In this document: one piece after another, positions 25,686-37,639 of the stretch
How positions within the stretch are numbered: the first letter of the stretch is position 1
Layout of the letters: each line of letters begins with the position of its first letter
From: Alteromonas stellipolaris
GTDB taxonomy: Bacteria; Pseudomonadota; Gammaproteobacteria; Enterobacterales; Alteromonadaceae
Length of the DNA: 64,000 nt
NCBI RefSeq assembly: GCF_001562115.1
Contig: NZ_CP013926.1
Coordinates: 4,216,001-4,280,000, forward strand
Direction of reading: 5' to 3'
Notes under the pieces: generated by a model
Database searches by the model: none
The model's input: only the letters and a program-made list of their open reading frames with translations
Told to the model about the DNA's origin: nothing
Made by a program: the position numbers and the translations under genes

Positions 25686-28600
25686 TTATTCGGCTGAGTC
25701 GTCACCGGCGTTAAGCGCTTCGGTTAGTGCCTGTTCTGCATCAGCAGCAGAAACTGACATTTCTTCGATTTCTTCTTTACGACGTTGTGCACGACGTTCA
25801 TGGTAAGCGAAACCTGTACCCGCTGGAATCAATCGACCCACGATTACGTTTTCTTTCAGACCGCGAAGGTCATCTTCTTTACCTTGAACTGCAGCTTCGG
25901 TAAGAACACGTGTTGTTTCTTGGAACGATGCAGCTGAGATGAATGACTCAGTAGATAGCGACGCCTTAGTGATACCAAGCAGTTGTGTTTCATACTGCGC
26001 TGGGATCTTACCGTGTTTTTCAACTTCACGGTTGGTCACTTTCACGTTAGACACTTCAACTTGTTCGCCTTCAAGGAACTGAGTATCACCTGAATGGGTA
26101 ATAACGCACTTACGCAACATCTGACGAATAACAACTTCGATGTGCTTATCGTTAATTTTTACACCCTGTAGACGGTAAACTTCCTGAACTTCGTTCACGA
26201 TGTAGTTTGCTACAGCAGAAATACCACGTAGACGCAAGATGTCATGCGGTGACTCAGGGCCATCTGCAATAACTTCACCACGTTCTACTTTCTCACCTTC
26301 AAACACGTTAAGTTGACGCCATTTTGGAATCATCTCTTCGTATGCATCACCCTCTGGCGGCGTGATAACCAAACGTTTCTTACCTTTGGTTTCTTTACCG
26401 AAACCAATAGTACCTGAAACTTCAGCAAGGATAGCTGGCTCTTTAGGCTTACGTGCTTCAAACAAGTCGGCTACGCGAGGTAGACCACCCGTGATATCAC
26501 GTGTCTTCGAGCTTTCTTGAGGTATACGTGCTAACACGTCACCTTCATTAGCAACCTTACCTTCTTTCGCTTCGATAGTAGTAAAGCTTGGTAAGCGAAT
26601 CTCTTGAAGACCGAACTCATCACTTTCTAGGATAAGTTTAGGTTCTTTAGAGTTACTCTTCGCAAGATCTTTAACTACGATACGCGTAAGACCAGTTAGT
26701 TCGTCTTGTTGCATCTCAGTGTTAGAGTCGTCGATGTCGGCGAAGCTAATCTTAGCTGCACGTTCAGTAACGATTGGGTGACTATGCGGATCCCAGTTAG
26801 CAACAACGTCGCCTGCTGCAATAGTTGCACCGTCATCCACGCTAAGTACAGCACCGTAAGGTACTTTATAGCGCTCTTTCTCACGACCTTGTTCATCGAT
26901 AACAGTAAGTTCTGTTGAACGAGAAACAATAACCACTTTGCCGTCTGAGTTACGTACTGATTTTTCATTGTGTAGCTTAAGGCTACCCGCAGTTTTAACC
27001 TGAACGCTGTTCTCAGCAGAAGCTCGTGATGCCGCACCACCGATGTGGAACGTACGCATGGTAAGCTGTGTACCTGGTTCACCGATTGACTGTGCGGCAA
27101 TAACACCCACAGACTCACCGCTTCCAACCATATGTCCGCGAGCAAGGTCACGACCATAACAGTTTGCACACACACCGAAGTCGTTATCACAAGTGATAAC
27201 TGAGCGCACTTGAATTTGGTCAACAGAGTTAGTTTCAAGCATGTCTACTAGCGCTTCGTCTAGTAACACATTACGCTCAACCAATACTTCTGTAGTACCT
27301 GGTTTAACTACATCTTCTGCAACTACACGACCTAGTACACGCTCGCGAAGTGGTTCTACAACGTCACCACCTTCAATTAGCGGTGTCATCGTAACACCAC
27401 CGAAGGTGCCACAGTCGTCGTTAGTAATAACCAAATCTTGTGCAACATCTACTAGACGACGAGTTAGGTAACCCGAGTTCGCTGTCTTAAGTGCTGTATC
27501 GGCTAGACCTTTACGCGCACCGTGAGTAGAGATGAAGTACTGAAGTACGTTAAGACCTTCACGGAAGTTAGCGGTAATTGGCGTTTCGATGATTGAGCCA
27601 TCTGGCTTAGCCATCAGACCACGCATACCAGCTAGCTGACGAATCTGAGCGGCACTACCACGAGCACCAGAGTCGGCCATCATATAAACAGAGTTAAATG
27701 AGGTTTGCTCTTCTTCTTCGCCATCGCGGTTAATTACGATGTCAGTCTTAAGGTTATCCATCATGGCCTTAGCAACTTTTTCGTTGGCATTTGACCAGAT
27801 ATCGATAACTTTGTTGTAGCGCTCACCGGCTGTTACAAGACCGTTTTGGAACTGTTCCTGGATCTCGATAACTTCCGCTTCTGCAGCGTCGATAATATCT
27901 TTCTTCGCAGCTGGGATTACCATGTCATCAATACCAACAGATGCACCCGCAATCATTGCGTAGTGGAAACCGGTATACATGATTTGGTCAGCAGCGATTA
28001 CTGTGTCTTTAAGACCCAGTGTACGATAACAAGCGTTTAGCAAACGTGAAATCTGCTTTTTGCCCATTGCCTGGTTGATAATTTCAAACGGCAAACCTTT
28101 AGGAAGCATCAATGAGAAAATTGCACGACCAACAGTAGTATCTGTTAGCGTTACTTTCTCAGTCTTCACGCCATCTTCGTCAATATCGTATTCAGTGATA
28201 CGTACTTTAACGCGAGAGTGAAGTTCTGCATTACCTGTACGGTATGCTTTTTCTGCTTCATTCGGGCTGGTAAATACCATTGCCTCGCCTAAGCCGTTCA
28301 CTTTGTCACGGGTTAGGTAATAAAGACCCAATACAACGTCCTGTGAAGGAACGATGATAGGCTCACCATTTGCAGGTGACAGAATGTTGTTGGTCGACAT
28401 CATCAACGCACGTGCTTCAAGCTGAGCTTCGATAGTCAGCGGCACGTGTACAGCCATTTGGTCACCATCGAAATCGGCGTTGTACGCCGCACATACTAGT
28501 GGGTGAAGCTGAATCGCTTTACCTTCGATAAGGGTTGGTTCAAATGCCTGGATACCCAAACGGTGAAGTGTTGGTGCACGGTTAAGCATAACAGGGTGTT

Positions 28601-29852
28601 CACGGATAACGTCGTCTAATACGTCCCATACCTCTGGTGCTTCACGTTCAACAAGCTTCTTCGCTGCTTTGATAGTTGTCGCTAAACCACGGCCTTCAAG
28701 TTTTCCATAGATAAACGGCTTGAATAACTCAAGTGCCATTTTCTTAGGAAGACCACATTGGTGAAGACGTAATGTAGGACCAACGGTAATTACAGAACGA
28801 CCAGAGTAGTCAACACGCTTACCAAGTAAGTTCTGACGGAAACGACCTTGCTTACCTTTAATCATATCGGCAAGTGATTTAAGAGGACGTTTGTTAGAAC
28901 CTGTGATAGCGCGGCCACGACGACCGTTATCTAGTAGTGCATCTACCGCTTCCTGAAGCATACGTTTTTCGTTACGTACAATAATGTCAGGCGCCGCAAG
29001 GTCTAAAAGACGCTTAAGACGGTTGTTACGGTTGATAACACGACGGTATAAATCGTTCAGGTCAGACGTTGCAAATCGACCACCGTCCAGTGGTACCAAC
29101 GGACGAAGATCCGGCGGAAGTACTGGAAGTACAGTCAAGATCATCCACTCTGGCTTGTTGCCAGACTGTTGGAATGATTCAAGCAACTTAAGACGCTTGG
29201 TGATTTTCTTACGCTTAGTTTCAGAGTTGATTGAAGGCAACTCTTCACGCATAGCAGCTACATCAGCATCTACATCTAACACTTTTAAAAGGTCAAATAC
29301 GGCTTCAGCACCCATTTTAGCGTCAAATTCGTCACCGTGCTCTTCAAGTGCATCCAAGTAATCTTCTTCGTTAAGAAGTTGGCTACGCTCAAGGGTAGTC
29401 ATACCCGGCTCGGTTACTACGTAAGATTCAAAATATAGTACACGTTCAATATCACGAAGTGTCATATCAAGCATTAAGCCGATACGAGACGGAAGTGATT
29501 TAAGGAACCAAATGTGTGCAACTGGGCTTGCCAGTTCAATGTGACCCATACGCTCACGACGTACTTTAGTTAGGGTTACTTCAACACCACATTTTTCACA
29601 GATAACACCACGGTGCTTCAGACGCTTATACTTACCACAAAGACATTCGTAGTCTTTAACTGGTCCGAAAATACGCGCACAAAACAAGCCGTCACGTTCT
29701 GGTTTGAACGTACGGTAGTTAATTGTTTCTGGCTTCTTAACTTCACCAAAAGACCATGAACGAATCATGTCAGGTGAAGCAAGACCGATTCGAATATTAT
29801 CGAATTCTTCGGTCTTGTTTTGTTGCTTTAGAAACTTTAATAAGTCTTTCAC
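25686..29852 (-). CDS. rpoC: RNA polymerase beta' subunit
   Basis: The 1388-residue catalytic subunit contains the zinc ribbon [20 protein letters not shown] near residue 70, the magnesium-binding loop [12 protein letters not shown], the trigger-loop region and the second zinc site ([15 protein letters not shown]). Length is close to the usual 1400 residues of gammaproteobacteria. It follows rpoB by 81 bases. Confidence 0.98.
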   Translation of the reverse strand: MKDLLKFLKQQNKTEEFDNIRIGLASPDMIRSWSFGEVKKPETINYRTFKPERDGLFCARIFGPVKDYECLCGKYKRLKHRGVICEKCGVEVTLTKVRRERMGHIELASPVAHIWFLKSLPSRIGLMLDMTLRDIERVLYFESYVVTEPGMTTLERSQLLNEEDYLDALEEHGDEFDAKMGAEAVFDLLKVLDVDADVAAMREELPSINSETKRKKITKRLKLLESFQQSGNKPEWMILTVLPVLPPDLRPLVPLDGGRFATSDLNDLYRRVINRNNRLKRLLDLAAPDIIVRNEKRMLQEAVDALLDNGRRGRAITGSNKRPLKSLADMIKGKQGRFRQNLLGKRVDYSGRSVITVGPTLRLHQCGLPKKMALELFKPFIYGKLEGRGLATTIKAAKKLVEREAPEVWDVLDDVIREHPVMLNRAPTLHRLGIQAFEPTLIEGKAIQLHPLVCAAYNADFDGDQMAVHVPLTIEAQLEARALMMSTNNILSPANGEPIIVPSQDVVLGLYYLTRDKVNGLGEAMVFTSPNEAEKAYRTGNAELHSRVKVRITEYDIDEDGVKTEKVTLTDTTVGRAIFSLMLPKGLPFEIINQAMGKKQISRLLNACYRTLGLKDTVIAADQIMYTGFHYAMIAGASVGIDDMVIPAAKKDIIDAAEAEVIEIQEQFQNGLVTAGERYNKVIDIWSNANEKVAKAMMDNLKTDIVINRDGEEEEQTSFNSVYMMADSGARGSAAQIRQLAGMRGLMAKPDGSIIETPITANFREGLNVLQYFISTHGARKGLADTALKTANSGYLTRRLVDVAQDLVITNDDCGTFGGVTMTPLIEGGDVVEPLRERVLGRVVAEDVVKPGTTEVLVERNVLLDEALVDMLETNSVDQIQVRSVITCDNDFGVCANCYGRDLARGHMVGSGESVGVIAAQSIGEPGTQLTMRTFHIGGAASRASAENSVQVKTAGSLKLHNEKSVRNSDGKVVIVSRSTELTVIDEQGREKERYKVPYGAVLSVDDGATIAAGDVVANWDPHSHPIVTERAAKISFADIDDSNTEMQQDELTGLTRIVVKDLAKSNSKEPKLILESDEFGLQEIRLPSFTTIEAKEGKVANEGDVLARIPQESSKTRDITGGLPRVADLFEARKPKEPAILAEVSGTIGFGKETKGKKRLVITPPEGDAYEEMIPKWRQLNVFEGEKVERGEVIADGPESPHDILRLRGISAVANYIVNEVQEVYRLQGVKINDKHIEVVIRQMLRKCVITHSGDTQFLEGEQVEVSNVKVTNREVEKHGKIPAQYETQLLGITKASLSTESFISAASFQETTRVLTEAAVQGKEDDLRGLKENVIVGRLIPAGTGFAYHERRAQRRKEEIEEMSVSAADAEQALTEALNAGDDSAE

Positions 29853-29883
29853 ATTACTCTCCCAGCGGAGTCAGTCTCTAGAA

Positions 29884-29901
29884 CCCGGCGCAAGCGCCGG
29901 G
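29884..29901. repeat. GC-rich intercistronic hairpin between rpoB and rpoC
   Basis: CCCGGCGC and GCGCCGGG form an 8-bp palindrome with a 2-base centre in the 81-base rpoB-rpoC gap. No T-run follows. Possible mRNA processing or stability element. Confidence 0.5.
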
Positions 29902-29933
29902 CCATCTCTTGTCATAACGTGGCGATTGCCGTG

Positions 29934-32900
29934 TTACTTCTCTTCCAACTCGATGTTAATACCCAACGAGCGGATTTCTTTAAGTAATACGTTGAATGAT
30001 TCTGGCATGCCAGGTTCCATTCTGTGGTCACCATCGACGATGTTCTTGTACATCTTAGTACGGCCGTTAACATCATCCGACTTAACAGTAAGCATTTCCT
30101 GAAGGGTATATGCTGCACCGTAAGCTTCAAGGGCCCACACTTCCATCTCTCCGAAGCGCTGACCACCGAACTGAGCTTTACCACCCAGCGGTTGTTGTGT
30201 AACAAGGCTGTACGAACCAGTTGAACGAGCGTGCATTTTGTCGTCAACCAAGTGGTTCAGTTTCAGCATGTACATGTAACCAACCGTTACCGGACGCTCA
30301 AACTCGCGACCAGTACGACCGTCGAACAACGAAATCTGACCGCTTTCAGGAATGTCAGCTAACTTCAACATTTCCTTAATTTCAGATTCACGTGCACCGT
30401 CGAATACAGGTGTTGCAATTGGAACACCCTTACGTAGGTTGTTTGCAAGACGTGTAATTTCGTGGTCGGTGAAGTTATCGATGTCCACTTCTTGGTGATT
30501 TTCGCCAAGCTCATAAATTTCTTTTAAGAAGTTACGAAGCTTCTGCATCTCTTCATGCTCTTTAAGCATGCGATCGATTTTCACACCAAGACCGTGAGCA
30601 GCCATACCCATATGTGTTTCTAGGATCTGACCGATGTTCATCCGCGATGGTACACCTAGTGGGTTCAATACGATGTCTACCGGCGTACCGTTAGCATCAT
30701 ATGGCATATCTTCCACAGGCTGAATCGTTGAAATTACACCTTTGTTACCGTGACGACCGGCCATCTTATCACCAGGCTGGATATGACGTTTAACAGCTAG
30801 GTAAACCTTAACAATTTTAAGGACACCTGGTGCTAGGTCATCGCCTTGTGTGATCTTGCGACGCTTAGTTTCAAACTTCTTATCGAAGTCTTCTTTGATT
30901 TCTGCGTGCTGATCAGCAATTTGGTCGATCTCAAGCTGTACGTCTTCGTCGTTTAATGCAATTTCAAACCACTTCTCACGCGGCAGGCTGTCAAGCTTAG
31001 CTTGTTCAACACCAGAGCGTAGTAATGCGTTTTGTGCACGAGCAAAGATGCCGTCTGCAAGAATTTCAAATTCGTCAGTAAGGTCTTTCTTAACCTGACG
31101 AAGTTGCATGTCTTCAATTTCAAGCGCACGTTTGTCTTTCTCTACGCCGTCACGGGTAAAGACTTGAACGTCGATAACCGTACCGTGAACAGAGTTAGGC
31201 ACACGTAGTGACGTATCTTTTACGTCAGACGCTTTTTCACCGAAGATTGCTCTTAATAGTTTTTCTTCTGGCGTAAGCTGAGTTTCACCTTTAGGTGTTA
31301 CTTTACCTACCAGAATGTCGCCGCCTTTCACTTCCGCACCAATGTAAACAACACCTGATTCATCAAGTTTGCTTAGTGCAGATTCGCCAACATTCGGAAT
31401 ATCAGAAGAAATTTCTTCTGGCCCAAGCTTAGTATCACGAGCAATACAGCTTAGTTCTTGAATGTGGATAGTGGTGAAACGGTCTTCCTGAGCTACACGC
31501 TCAGAGATAAGGATTGAATCCTCGAAGTTATAACCGTTCCAAGGCATGAACGCGATACGCATGTTCTGACCAAGAGCAAGGTCGCCCAAGTCAGTAGATG
31601 GACCGTCAGCCAATACATCGCCAGCAACAATCGGGTCGCCTACACTACAAGTAGGACGCTGATTGATACAGGTGTTCTGGTTAGAACGTGTGTATTTAGT
31701 CAGGTTGTAGATGTCGATACCTGCTTCACCAGGAAGCATTTCATCTTCTTCTACTTTAATAACGATACGGCTAGCGTCAACATAGTCAACTCTACCACCA
31801 CGCTTAGCAACTACAGTAACACCTGAGTCAACAGCAATGGTTCTTTCCATACCGGTACCAACAAGCGGCTTATCAGCACGTAATGTAGGTACAGCCTGAC
31901 GTTGCATGTTCGCACCCATCAATGCGCGGTTAGCATCATCGTGTTCTAGGAACGGAATGATACTCGCAGCGATTGAAACGATTTGCTGTGGAGAAACGTC
32001 CATGTACTTGATGTCTTCTTTCGGCATCAAGGTGGTTTCACCACGGTGACGACATGGAATAAGGTCGTCTACTAGCTCACCGTTTGCGGTTAAAACAATG
32101 TTTGCCTGTGCAATTGCGAATTGACCTTCTTCAATTGCAGACAAGTAATCGATTTCTTCACTTACCACGCCATCAACAATGCGACGGAACGGCGTTTCAA
32201 GGAAACCAAAATCATTGGTGCGTGCGAAACTCGCCAATGAGTTGATCAAACCGATGTTTGGACCTTCAGGAGTCTCGATAGGACACAGACGACCGTAGTG
32301 CGTAGGGTGTACGTCACGCACTTCGAAGCCTGCACGCTCACGCGTAAGACCACCCGGGCCTAATGCAGAAATACGACGCTTATGCGTTACTTCTGATAAC
32401 GGGTTGTTTTGGTCCATGAACTGAGAAAGCTGTGATGAACCGAAGAACTCTTTAACCGCAGCCGAGATAGGCTTAGCGTTAATTAGGTCTTGCGGCATAA
32501 TGCTATCAAGGTCGCCTAAGCTTAGACGTTCTTTAACAGCACGCTCAACACGTACTAAACCAACACGGAATTGGTTTTCAGCCATTTCACCCACAGAACG
32601 AATACGGCGGTTACCCAAGTGGTCGATATCGTCCACTTCGTCTTTGCCGTCACGAATCTCGATAAGTTGCTTCATTACTGAAACAATATCGTCTTTATCT
32701 AGGGTGCCTGAACCAATCAATTCTTCACGGCCTAAACGGCGGTTGAACTTCATACGACCTACAGAAGATAGATCATAACGCTCATCAGAGAAGAAAAGGT
32801 TTTGGAATAAGGTTTCTGCTGCGTCTTTTGTTGGTGGCTCACCAGGACGCATCATGCGGTAAATTTCAACAAGCGCTTCTAGGCGGTTTGTTGAAGAGTC

Positions 32901-33962
32901 GATACGCAATGTGTCAGAAATGTATGAACCGTGGTCCAATTCATTAATGTACAGCGTTTCGAACTCTTTAATACCAGCTTGGCTAAGTGCCGCTAAGTTC
33001 TCAAGCGTTAACTCTTCGTTAGCGCTAACGATAACTTCGCCAGTATCTTCATTTACGTACGTTGCCGCGAATACGCGACCGATTAGGTAATCTGCTGGAA
33101 CTTCAAGTTCAGTTAAACCCGCTTTTTCAAGCGCACGGGTATGACGTGCAGATACACGACGACCGGTTTCAACAACAACATTACCTTCACCGTCAATGAT
33201 ATCAAATGCCGCTGTTTCGCCACGAAGACGATCTGGCACCACTTCCATCATTAACTTGTCTTTATCGATACGTACACTGACTTTCTCGAAGAACGTATCC
33301 AAGATTTCTTCTGATGTCATTTCAAGCGCGCGTAAGATGATTGTTGCTGGCAACTTACGACGACGGTCAATACGAACAAACAGGTTATCTTTTGGATCGA
33401 ACTCGAAATCAAGCCAAGAACCACGGTAAGGAATTACACGTGCATTATAAAGCACTTTTCCTGACGAGTGAGTTTTGCCTTTATCGTGATCGAAGAACAC
33501 ACCAGGTGAACGGTGTAGTTGTGACACGATAACACGCTCTGTACCATTGATAACGAACGTACCGTTCTGAGTCATCAATGGGATTTCGCCCATGTACACT
33601 TCTTGTTCTTTAATGTCTTTTACGGTACCTGGCGCAGCGTCTTTATCAAACAATACTAACCGTAGTTTTACTCTTAATGGAGCAGAGAATGTGACGCCAC
33701 GAATTTGACATTCTTTAACGTCGAATACTGGCTCTCCCAAACGGTAGCTAACATATTGAAGCTCCGAGTTACCTGAGTAGCTTTTTATCGGAAAAACGGA
33801 ACGAAATGCTGCTTCCAAGCCGTATTGAGCATCGGCGTCGATCTCAATAAACTTTTTGAAAGAATCAAGCTGAATTGAAAGAAGGTATGGAATTTCCAAT
33901 ACCTGTGGGCGTTTGCCAAAATCCTTACGGATACGTTTCTTTTCGCTATAAGAGTAAACCAT
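29934..33962 (-). CDS. rpoB: RNA polymerase beta subunit
   Basis: The start at 33962 is set by GAGGAA just upstream and by the family N-terminus [16 protein letters not shown]; it gives 1342 residues, identical to the E. coli length, whereas an in-frame extension to 34010 is not part of the family. The rifampicin-pocket segment [17 protein letters not shown] and [12 protein letters not shown] looks wild type. The conserved [15 protein letters not shown] lies near the C-terminal third. Confidence 0.98.
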   Translation of the reverse strand: MVYSYSEKKRIRKDFGKRPQVLEIPYLLSIQLDSFKKFIEIDADAQYGLEAAFRSVFPIKSYSGNSELQYVSYRLGEPVFDVKECQIRGVTFSAPLRVKLRLVLFDKDAAPGTVKDIKEQEVYMGEIPLMTQNGTFVINGTERVIVSQLHRSPGVFFDHDKGKTHSSGKVLYNARVIPYRGSWLDFEFDPKDNLFVRIDRRRKLPATIILRALEMTSEEILDTFFEKVSVRIDKDKLMMEVVPDRLRGETAAFDIIDGEGNVVVETGRRVSARHTRALEKAGLTELEVPADYLIGRVFAATYVNEDTGEVIVSANEELTLENLAALSQAGIKEFETLYINELDHGSYISDTLRIDSSTNRLEALVEIYRMMRPGEPPTKDAAETLFQNLFFSDERYDLSSVGRMKFNRRLGREELIGSGTLDKDDIVSVMKQLIEIRDGKDEVDDIDHLGNRRIRSVGEMAENQFRVGLVRVERAVKERLSLGDLDSIMPQDLINAKPISAAVKEFFGSSQLSQFMDQNNPLSEVTHKRRISALGPGGLTRERAGFEVRDVHPTHYGRLCPIETPEGPNIGLINSLASFARTNDFGFLETPFRRIVDGVVSEEIDYLSAIEEGQFAIAQANIVLTANGELVDDLIPCRHRGETTLMPKEDIKYMDVSPQQIVSIAASIIPFLEHDDANRALMGANMQRQAVPTLRADKPLVGTGMERTIAVDSGVTVVAKRGGRVDYVDASRIVIKVEEDEMLPGEAGIDIYNLTKYTRSNQNTCINQRPTCSVGDPIVAGDVLADGPSTDLGDLALGQNMRIAFMPWNGYNFEDSILISERVAQEDRFTTIHIQELSCIARDTKLGPEEISSDIPNVGESALSKLDESGVVYIGAEVKGGDILVGKVTPKGETQLTPEEKLLRAIFGEKASDVKDTSLRVPNSVHGTVIDVQVFTRDGVEKDKRALEIEDMQLRQVKKDLTDEFEILADGIFARAQNALLRSGVEQAKLDSLPREKWFEIALNDEDVQLEIDQIADQHAEIKEDFDKKFETKRRKITQGDDLAPGVLKIVKVYLAVKRHIQPGDKMAGRHGNKGVISTIQPVEDMPYDANGTPVDIVLNPLGVPSRMNIGQILETHMGMAAHGLGVKIDRMLKEHEEMQKLRNFLKEIYELGENHQEVDIDNFTDHEITRLANNLRKGVPIATPVFDGARESEIKEMLKLADIPESGQISLFDGRTGREFERPVTVGYMYMLKLNHLVDDKMHARSTGSYSLVTQQPLGGKAQFGGQRFGEMEVWALEAYGAAYTLQEMLTVKSDDVNGRTKMYKNIVDGDHRMEPGMPESFNVLLKEIRSLGINIELEEK

Positions 33963-34221
33963 GGGTTCCTCAGCCTGCTGATTTATGACCCAACCTGCTG
34001 CATTATGCATCGCTACGAGTGCTTCAAGCTATGAGCTTCGTGTTGAATTGCGCATAAGCAACAAACTTCCACAACCCTTTTTCGGGGCAATTCCACAGCA
34101 TACAACAAAATTTAACCAATTATTAGTTAACTTGTTGGTTTTATGCTTTTATGTGAAATTTCCGAAGTGCGCATTTAGTAGTGTAGTCAAGGGTTAGAAT
34201 CTACACACTGTACAGCGCAAA

Positions 34222-34252
34222 AAGGCTGGTGGTTTAAAAAACCACCAGCCTT
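34222..34252 (-). terminator. Attenuator/terminator between rplL and rpoB
   Basis: A 14-bp stem (34222-34235 with 34239-34252) followed by a T tract on the minus strand lies between rplL (stop 34285) and rpoB. The position matches the known partial terminator that lowers rpoBC transcription relative to ribosomal protein genes. rpoB must be reached by read-through or by another promoter. Confidence 0.85.
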
Positions 34253-34284
34253 GCCGTCTCAGGCAAATAATCTAAACAAATAGA

Positions 34285-34659
34285 TTACTTAACTTCAACT
34301 TCAGCACCAGCTTCAGTTAGCTGTGCTTTAAGTTCTTCAGCTTCTTCTTTGCTTACGCCTTCTTTGATAGCTTTAGGAGCAGATTCAACTACTTCTTTAG
34401 CTTCTTTAAGACCTAGGCCAGTCGCTGCGCGAACTGCTTTGATTACTGCAACTTTGTTTGCGCCGAATGAAGTCATTACAACGTCAAACTCAGTCTTTTC
34501 TTCAACTGCTGCTGCTTCGCCCGCTGCTGGACCAGCTACAGCTACTGCTGCAGATGCGTCAACACCGAATTTTTCTTCAGCTGCTTCGATTAGCTCAACC
34601 AATTCCATAACTGGCATTTCAGCAATCGCGTTTAAGATATCTTCTTTAGTTAGAGCCAT
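34285..34659 (-). CDS. rplL: 50S ribosomal protein L7/L12
   Basis: The 124-residue stalk protein has the N-terminal dimerisation helix ([21 protein letters not shown]), an Ala-rich hinge ([18 protein letters not shown]) and the C-terminal factor-binding domain ([20 protein letters not shown], then [13 protein letters not shown]). It follows rplJ by 59 bases. Confidence 0.98.
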   Translation of the reverse strand: MALTKEDILNAIAEMPVMELVELIEAAEEKFGVDASAAVAVAGPAAGEAAAVEEKTEFDVVMTSFGANKVAVIKAVRAATGLGLKEAKEVVESAPKAIKEGVSKEEAEELKAQLTEAGAEVEVK

Positions 34660-34718
34660 GTGGTCTAAACTCCTGGGTTTTTAAAATGTTAAAAAAATCA
34701 ATATGCCAAAAACGGGAA

Positions 34719-35237
34719 TTACTTCTCGTCTTTGATCGCCGCCAATACGCGCACAAACTTGGTAGGTACTTCGTTGATAGTACGAACGAATTTCCCAACC
34801 GGTGCTTTGAAGGTTGCAAGAAGTTTTGCAAGCGCTTCGTCGCGAGTAGGAAGTGAAGCAACTGCGTCCAATTTATCTGGACCAAGAAGACCACTACCAA
34901 TAGATAGAGCTGTTACGTTCAACTTATCGTTTTGCTTCGCAAAGTCTTTAAAAAGACGTGCTGCACCACCAGGTGCCTCAACTGAGAAGCCGTAGATAAG
35001 AGGACCAGTAAGGGCGCTATCTAAGTCTGCAAATTTACTGTCTGCCAATGCACGCTTAGCTAGAGTGTTACGTATAACCTTAAGGTATACGCCTTGCTCA
35101 CGAGCTTTTACGCGAAGGTCAGTCAGTTCTGCAACTTCCATCCCACGGTATTCAGCGACGGCAACGGATAGAGCGCGAGACGCAACTTCAGAAACTTCTG
35201 CTACGATCTCTTTTTTTGCTGCTAAACCTAGTGCCAC
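34719..35237 (-). CDS. rplJ: 50S ribosomal protein L10
   Basis: The start is a GTG at 35237, preceded by GAGGTGAAC, giving 172 residues that begin [18 protein letters not shown] as in other L10 proteins; the ATG-like extension to 35276 would lie in the leader and is rejected. L10 anchors the L7/L12 stalk. The rplJL leader precedes it. Confidence 0.95.
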   Translation of the reverse strand: MALGLAAKKEIVAEVSEVASRALSVAVAEYRGMEVAELTDLRVKAREQGVYLKVIRNTLAKRALADSKFADLDSALTGPLIYGFSVEAPGGAARLFKDFAKQNDKLNVTALSIGSGLLGPDKLDAVASLPTRDEALAKLLATFKAPVGKFVRTINEVPTKFVRVLAAIKDEK

Positions 35238-35539
35238 TGAGTTCACCTCTTTGTATCTGACTTTGTATACAGTCACCTGTTTACGCCATCAGGGTTCACA
35301 GATTGATATCAACATAATTGATGATACCGCTCTACGGTGTTTGTTACCCCAGAGAGTCTGAGTCAAACCACCGTCTGCGCAGGTTGTTGTATTAAGCGAT
35401 ATGTTTAATGTGATAGTTCTCTTACCTCTATCACCACATCGCACCTGCGGTCTTGGACGGGAGTTGCCAATCAGCACTGCTGTTTTGACGACTCCAACCC
35501 ATTACCTTTACAGAGAAACCGAGTTGCCCCGGCAGGCTA
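35238..35539 (-). promoter_or_regulatory. rplJ leader (probable L10 autoregulatory leader)
   Basis: A 302-base untranslated stretch separates rplA from rplJ. In gammaproteobacteria this interval folds into the L10(L7/L12)4 binding leader that blocks rplJ translation. The length and position fit; I did not derive the fold. No gene is seen in it. Confidence 0.6.
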
Positions 35540-36235
35540 TTAAAGACCTACTGAAGCTTTATCTAGAGATACGCCAGCGCCCATAGTGGTGCTTAGGCTG
35601 ATCTTCTGGATATAAGTACCTTTAGCAGAAGAAGGCTTAGCTTTCTTCAATGCTTCTAGTAATGCTTCAAGGTTCTCTTGAATTTGGTTTGTTTCGAACG
35701 CAATCTTACCAATGCTAGCATGGATGATACCGTTCTTATCGTTACGGTAGCGAACCTGACCAGCTTTAGCGTTCTTAACAGCAGTAGCAACGTCTGGCGT
35801 TACTGTACCCGTTTTAGGGTTAGGCATTAGGCCACGTGGACCTAAGATTTGACCTAGTTGACCAACAACACGCATAGCGTCTGGGCTGGCAACAACAACG
35901 TCAAAGTTCATTTCGCCTTTCTTCACTTGCTCAGCAAGGTCTTCCATACCAACGATGTCAGCACCAGCTTCTTTAGCTGCTTCAGCGTTAGCACCTTGAG
36001 TAAATACTGCAACGCGAACGTCTTTACCAGTACCGTTAGGTAGTACAGTTGCACCACGAACGTTTTGGTCAGATTTCTTAGCGTCAATACCAAGGTTTAC
36101 TGCAACATCAACGCTTTCAGCGAATTTAGCTGTCGCTAATTCTTTAAGCAAAGCAACTGCTTCGTTGATTTCGTATTCTTTAGTCGCGTCTGTTTTTTCG
36201 CGGATAATGCGAGCGCGTTTAGATAATTTAGCCAT
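35540..36235 (-). CDS. rplA: 50S ribosomal protein L1
   Basis: The 231-residue protein starts [14 protein letters not shown] and contains the L1 signature [18 protein letters not shown] and [12 protein letters not shown]1 forms the E-site stalk and represses its own rplKA mRNA in enteric bacteria. Only 4 bases separate it from rplK. Confidence 0.98.
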   Translation of the reverse strand: MAKLSKRARIIREKTDATKEYEINEAVALLKELATAKFAESVDVAVNLGIDAKKSDQNVRGATVLPNGTGKDVRVAVFTQGANAEAAKEAGADIVGMEDLAEQVKKGEMNFDVVVASPDAMRVVGQLGQILGPRGLMPNPKTGTVTPDVATAVKNAKAGQVRYRNDKNGIIHASIGKIAFETNQIQENLEALLEALKKAKPSSAKGTYIQKISLSTTMGAGVSLDKASVGL

Positions 36236-36239
36236 TCGA

Positions 36240-36668
36240 TTAGTCCTCTACGTTCAAGCCCATTGAGCGAGCAGAACCCGCGATAGTGCGAACCGCTGCA
36301 TCTAGGTCAGCTGCAGTTAAGTCTGGTTCTTTAGTTTTGGCAATTTCTTCCAACTGAGCGCGAGTAACAGTACCCACTTTTTCAGTGTTAGGACGGCCAG
36401 AACCGCTCTTGATGCCCGCTGCTTTCTTAAGCAGGTAAGACGCAGGAGGAGTCTTAGTTTCGAATGTGAAAGAACGATCTTCATAAACCGTAATTTCTAC
36501 AGGTACCGGAGCACCTTTCTCAAGGCTATCTGTTTTTGCGTTGAACGCTTTACAGAATTCCATGATGTTCACACCGTGTTGACCTAGTGCAGGACCAACT
36601 GGTGGACTTGGGTTAGCAGCGCCTGCTGCAACCTGAAGCTTAATAATACCGCTTACTTTTTTAGCCAT
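36240..36668 (-). CDS. rplK: 50S ribosomal protein L11
   Basis: The 142-residue protein starts [18 protein letters not shown] and carries [18 protein letters not shown] and, near the C-terminus, [13 protein letters not shown]11 forms the GTPase-associated centre and activates RelA. It is the first gene of its transcript because nusG has its own terminator and a promoter lies just upstream at 36759-36787. Confidence 0.98.
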   Translation of the reverse strand: MAKKVSGIIKLQVAAGAANPSPPVGPALGQHGVNIMEFCKAFNAKTDSLEKGAPVPVEITVYEDRSFTFETKTPPASYLLKKAAGIKSGSGRPNTEKVGTVTRAQLEEIAKTKEPDLTAADLDAAVRTIAGSARSMGLNVED

Positions 36669-36758
36669 TTTAAATGCTCTCTTGTTTGGGTATAGCGCCT
36701 TGCAAGTACAGAGATTACCTGCTCAATCGGCTTCCCGTTTCCGTTTAAAAGGGCGCGC

Positions 36759-36787
36759 ATTATATAAGGTGTGCAAATGGTATGCAA
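36759..36787 (-). promoter_or_regulatory. Strong sigma-70 promoter of rplK operon
   Basis: On the minus strand TTGCAT (36782-36787) and a perfect TATAAT (36759-36764) are separated by 17 bases, about 90 bases upstream of rplK. A GC-rich GCGCGCCC follows the -10 box, resembling the discriminator of stringently controlled promoters. Confidence 0.8.
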
Positions 36788-36901
36788 GTATAAATGTGAC
36801 TAAAAAACGATCTCATGGCCAGTATTTTTTCTTTTTCGAATAGCGGAATATTTTTAACGCGCTGTTGCGTAATTTTAAATTAACTATTTGGAGAACGTTA
36901 T

Positions 36902-37040
36902 ATGGAGTTACTTACACAAGAAGACATCAACTGCGTATCAGGTGGGGATGGATGGGATGTCGCCTCAGGCGCACTTACAGGGGGGAGGTATAGGAGCTGC
37001 TGATGCAATATCAGACTATGACGATACAATGGATGAATAA
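36902..37040 (+). pseudogene. Double-glycine-leader bacteriocin-like peptide, frameshifted at a G run
   Basis: As written the frame gives 33 residues: MELLTQEDINCVSGG followed by DGWDVASGALTGGRYRSC and a stop at 37003. The first part is a typical double-glycine leader (LTxEDI..VSGG) of class II bacteriocins and microcins. The frame breaks at six G (36980-36985). Removing one G gives a 45-residue peptide whose mature part is Gly/Ala-rich then acidic (GGGIGAADAISDYDD) and stops at 37040, directly before the next GTG. GGAG lies 8 bases before the ATG. It is either a real phase-variable or decayed gene or a base-calling error in the homopolymer. No exporter gene is adjacent. Confidence 0.7.
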
Positions 37041-37202
37041 GTGAATTTATCACCTATTCTAAGGCTTTATTTGGCTTGTACCATATTGAGCCTCTTCTCA
37101 TTGAGTGCGTTTATTGCAAATAATAGTTTTATACTACTATTTAATCATTTGGGCGTAGCTGTAATTCTGTGGGTTCGATTAATTCGCCTCAATTGCCTAT
37201 GA
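37041..37202 (+). CDS. Small two-helix membrane protein, first of a coupled pair
   Basis: A GTG directly after the restored stop of the peptide gene opens 53 codons ending at 37202. Two hydrophobic stretches are visible (LYLACTILSLFSLSAFIA; FILLFNHLGVAVILWV) with basic residues at the end (RLIRLNCL). The stop overlaps the next start as ATGA. I know no family for it. Small membrane proteins beside bacteriocin precursors are often immunity proteins, which is the inferred role. The non-ATG start and weak ribosome site leave doubt. Confidence 0.5.
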   Translation: MNLSPILRLYLACTILSLFSLSAFIANNSFILLFNHLGVAVILWVRLIRLNCL

Positions 37203-37378
37203 GCAAACTCGAATATTTTAACGTTGGCCGCATACTCGTACCAACGAGCTTATTTATCACAACGCTATCTTTTGGGTTATTGTTTCTCTATGAATATAAA
37301 TGGTGTCTGATAGCGGCCGCAACGGGTACGTTTATTATAAACTACCGATTCCCTTTTTATCTAAAAACCAAACGGTAA
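37199..37378 (+). CDS. Small two-helix membrane protein, second of a coupled pair
   Basis: The start at 37199 overlaps the preceding stop by ATGA, a sign of translational coupling, and is preferred to a GTG at 37169. The 59-residue product has two hydrophobic segments (VPTSLFITTLSFGLLFLY; WCLIAAATGTFII) separated by EYK and a basic tail (YLKTKR). Both sit in the inner membrane by prediction. No family is recognised; an immunity or accessory role with the peptide upstream is inferred. Confidence 0.55.
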   Translation: MSKLEYFNVGRILVPTSLFITTLSFGLLFLYEYKWCLIAAATGTFIINYRFPFYLKTKR

Positions 37379-37380
37379 GA

Positions 37381-37556
37381 ATGTTCATTACAGACCTTAC
37401 GATTCCAAAGTATGAATTGAACATCTAGATTGAAATTTAAAGCTCAAATTTTGGCAAGCCATTCGTGATGCGGCAAACATTAAGCCTTGGGTAGCAGATC
37501 TTATACTGTTTATTTTCATATTCCTGGCAACCTTCTCAGGCCATTTCATCTTATAG
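37381..37556 (+). pseudogene. Possible decayed third membrane gene of the small cluster
   Basis: Two bases after the preceding stop codon, an ATG opens only 15 codons (MFITDLTIPKYELNI, stop at 37428). A different frame, open from 37434 to 37556 without a start codon, encodes a soluble segment (FWQAIRDAANIKPWV) and one hydrophobic helix (ADLILFIFIFLATFSG). More than one lesion would be needed to join them. It may be a remnant or chance. Confidence 0.3.
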
Positions 37557-37639
37557 CCTCAAAATGCCTATGCCTACATCTTCATCCACTGTTGAAACAA
37601 GGGCCCGAGCGAGTCTTTCACTCTTGAATTTCAGACATA

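Noticed and set aside
26696..27238. 180-codon alternative minus-strand frame within rpoC
   Set aside because: It lies fully inside rpoC, in another frame of a highly conserved gene.
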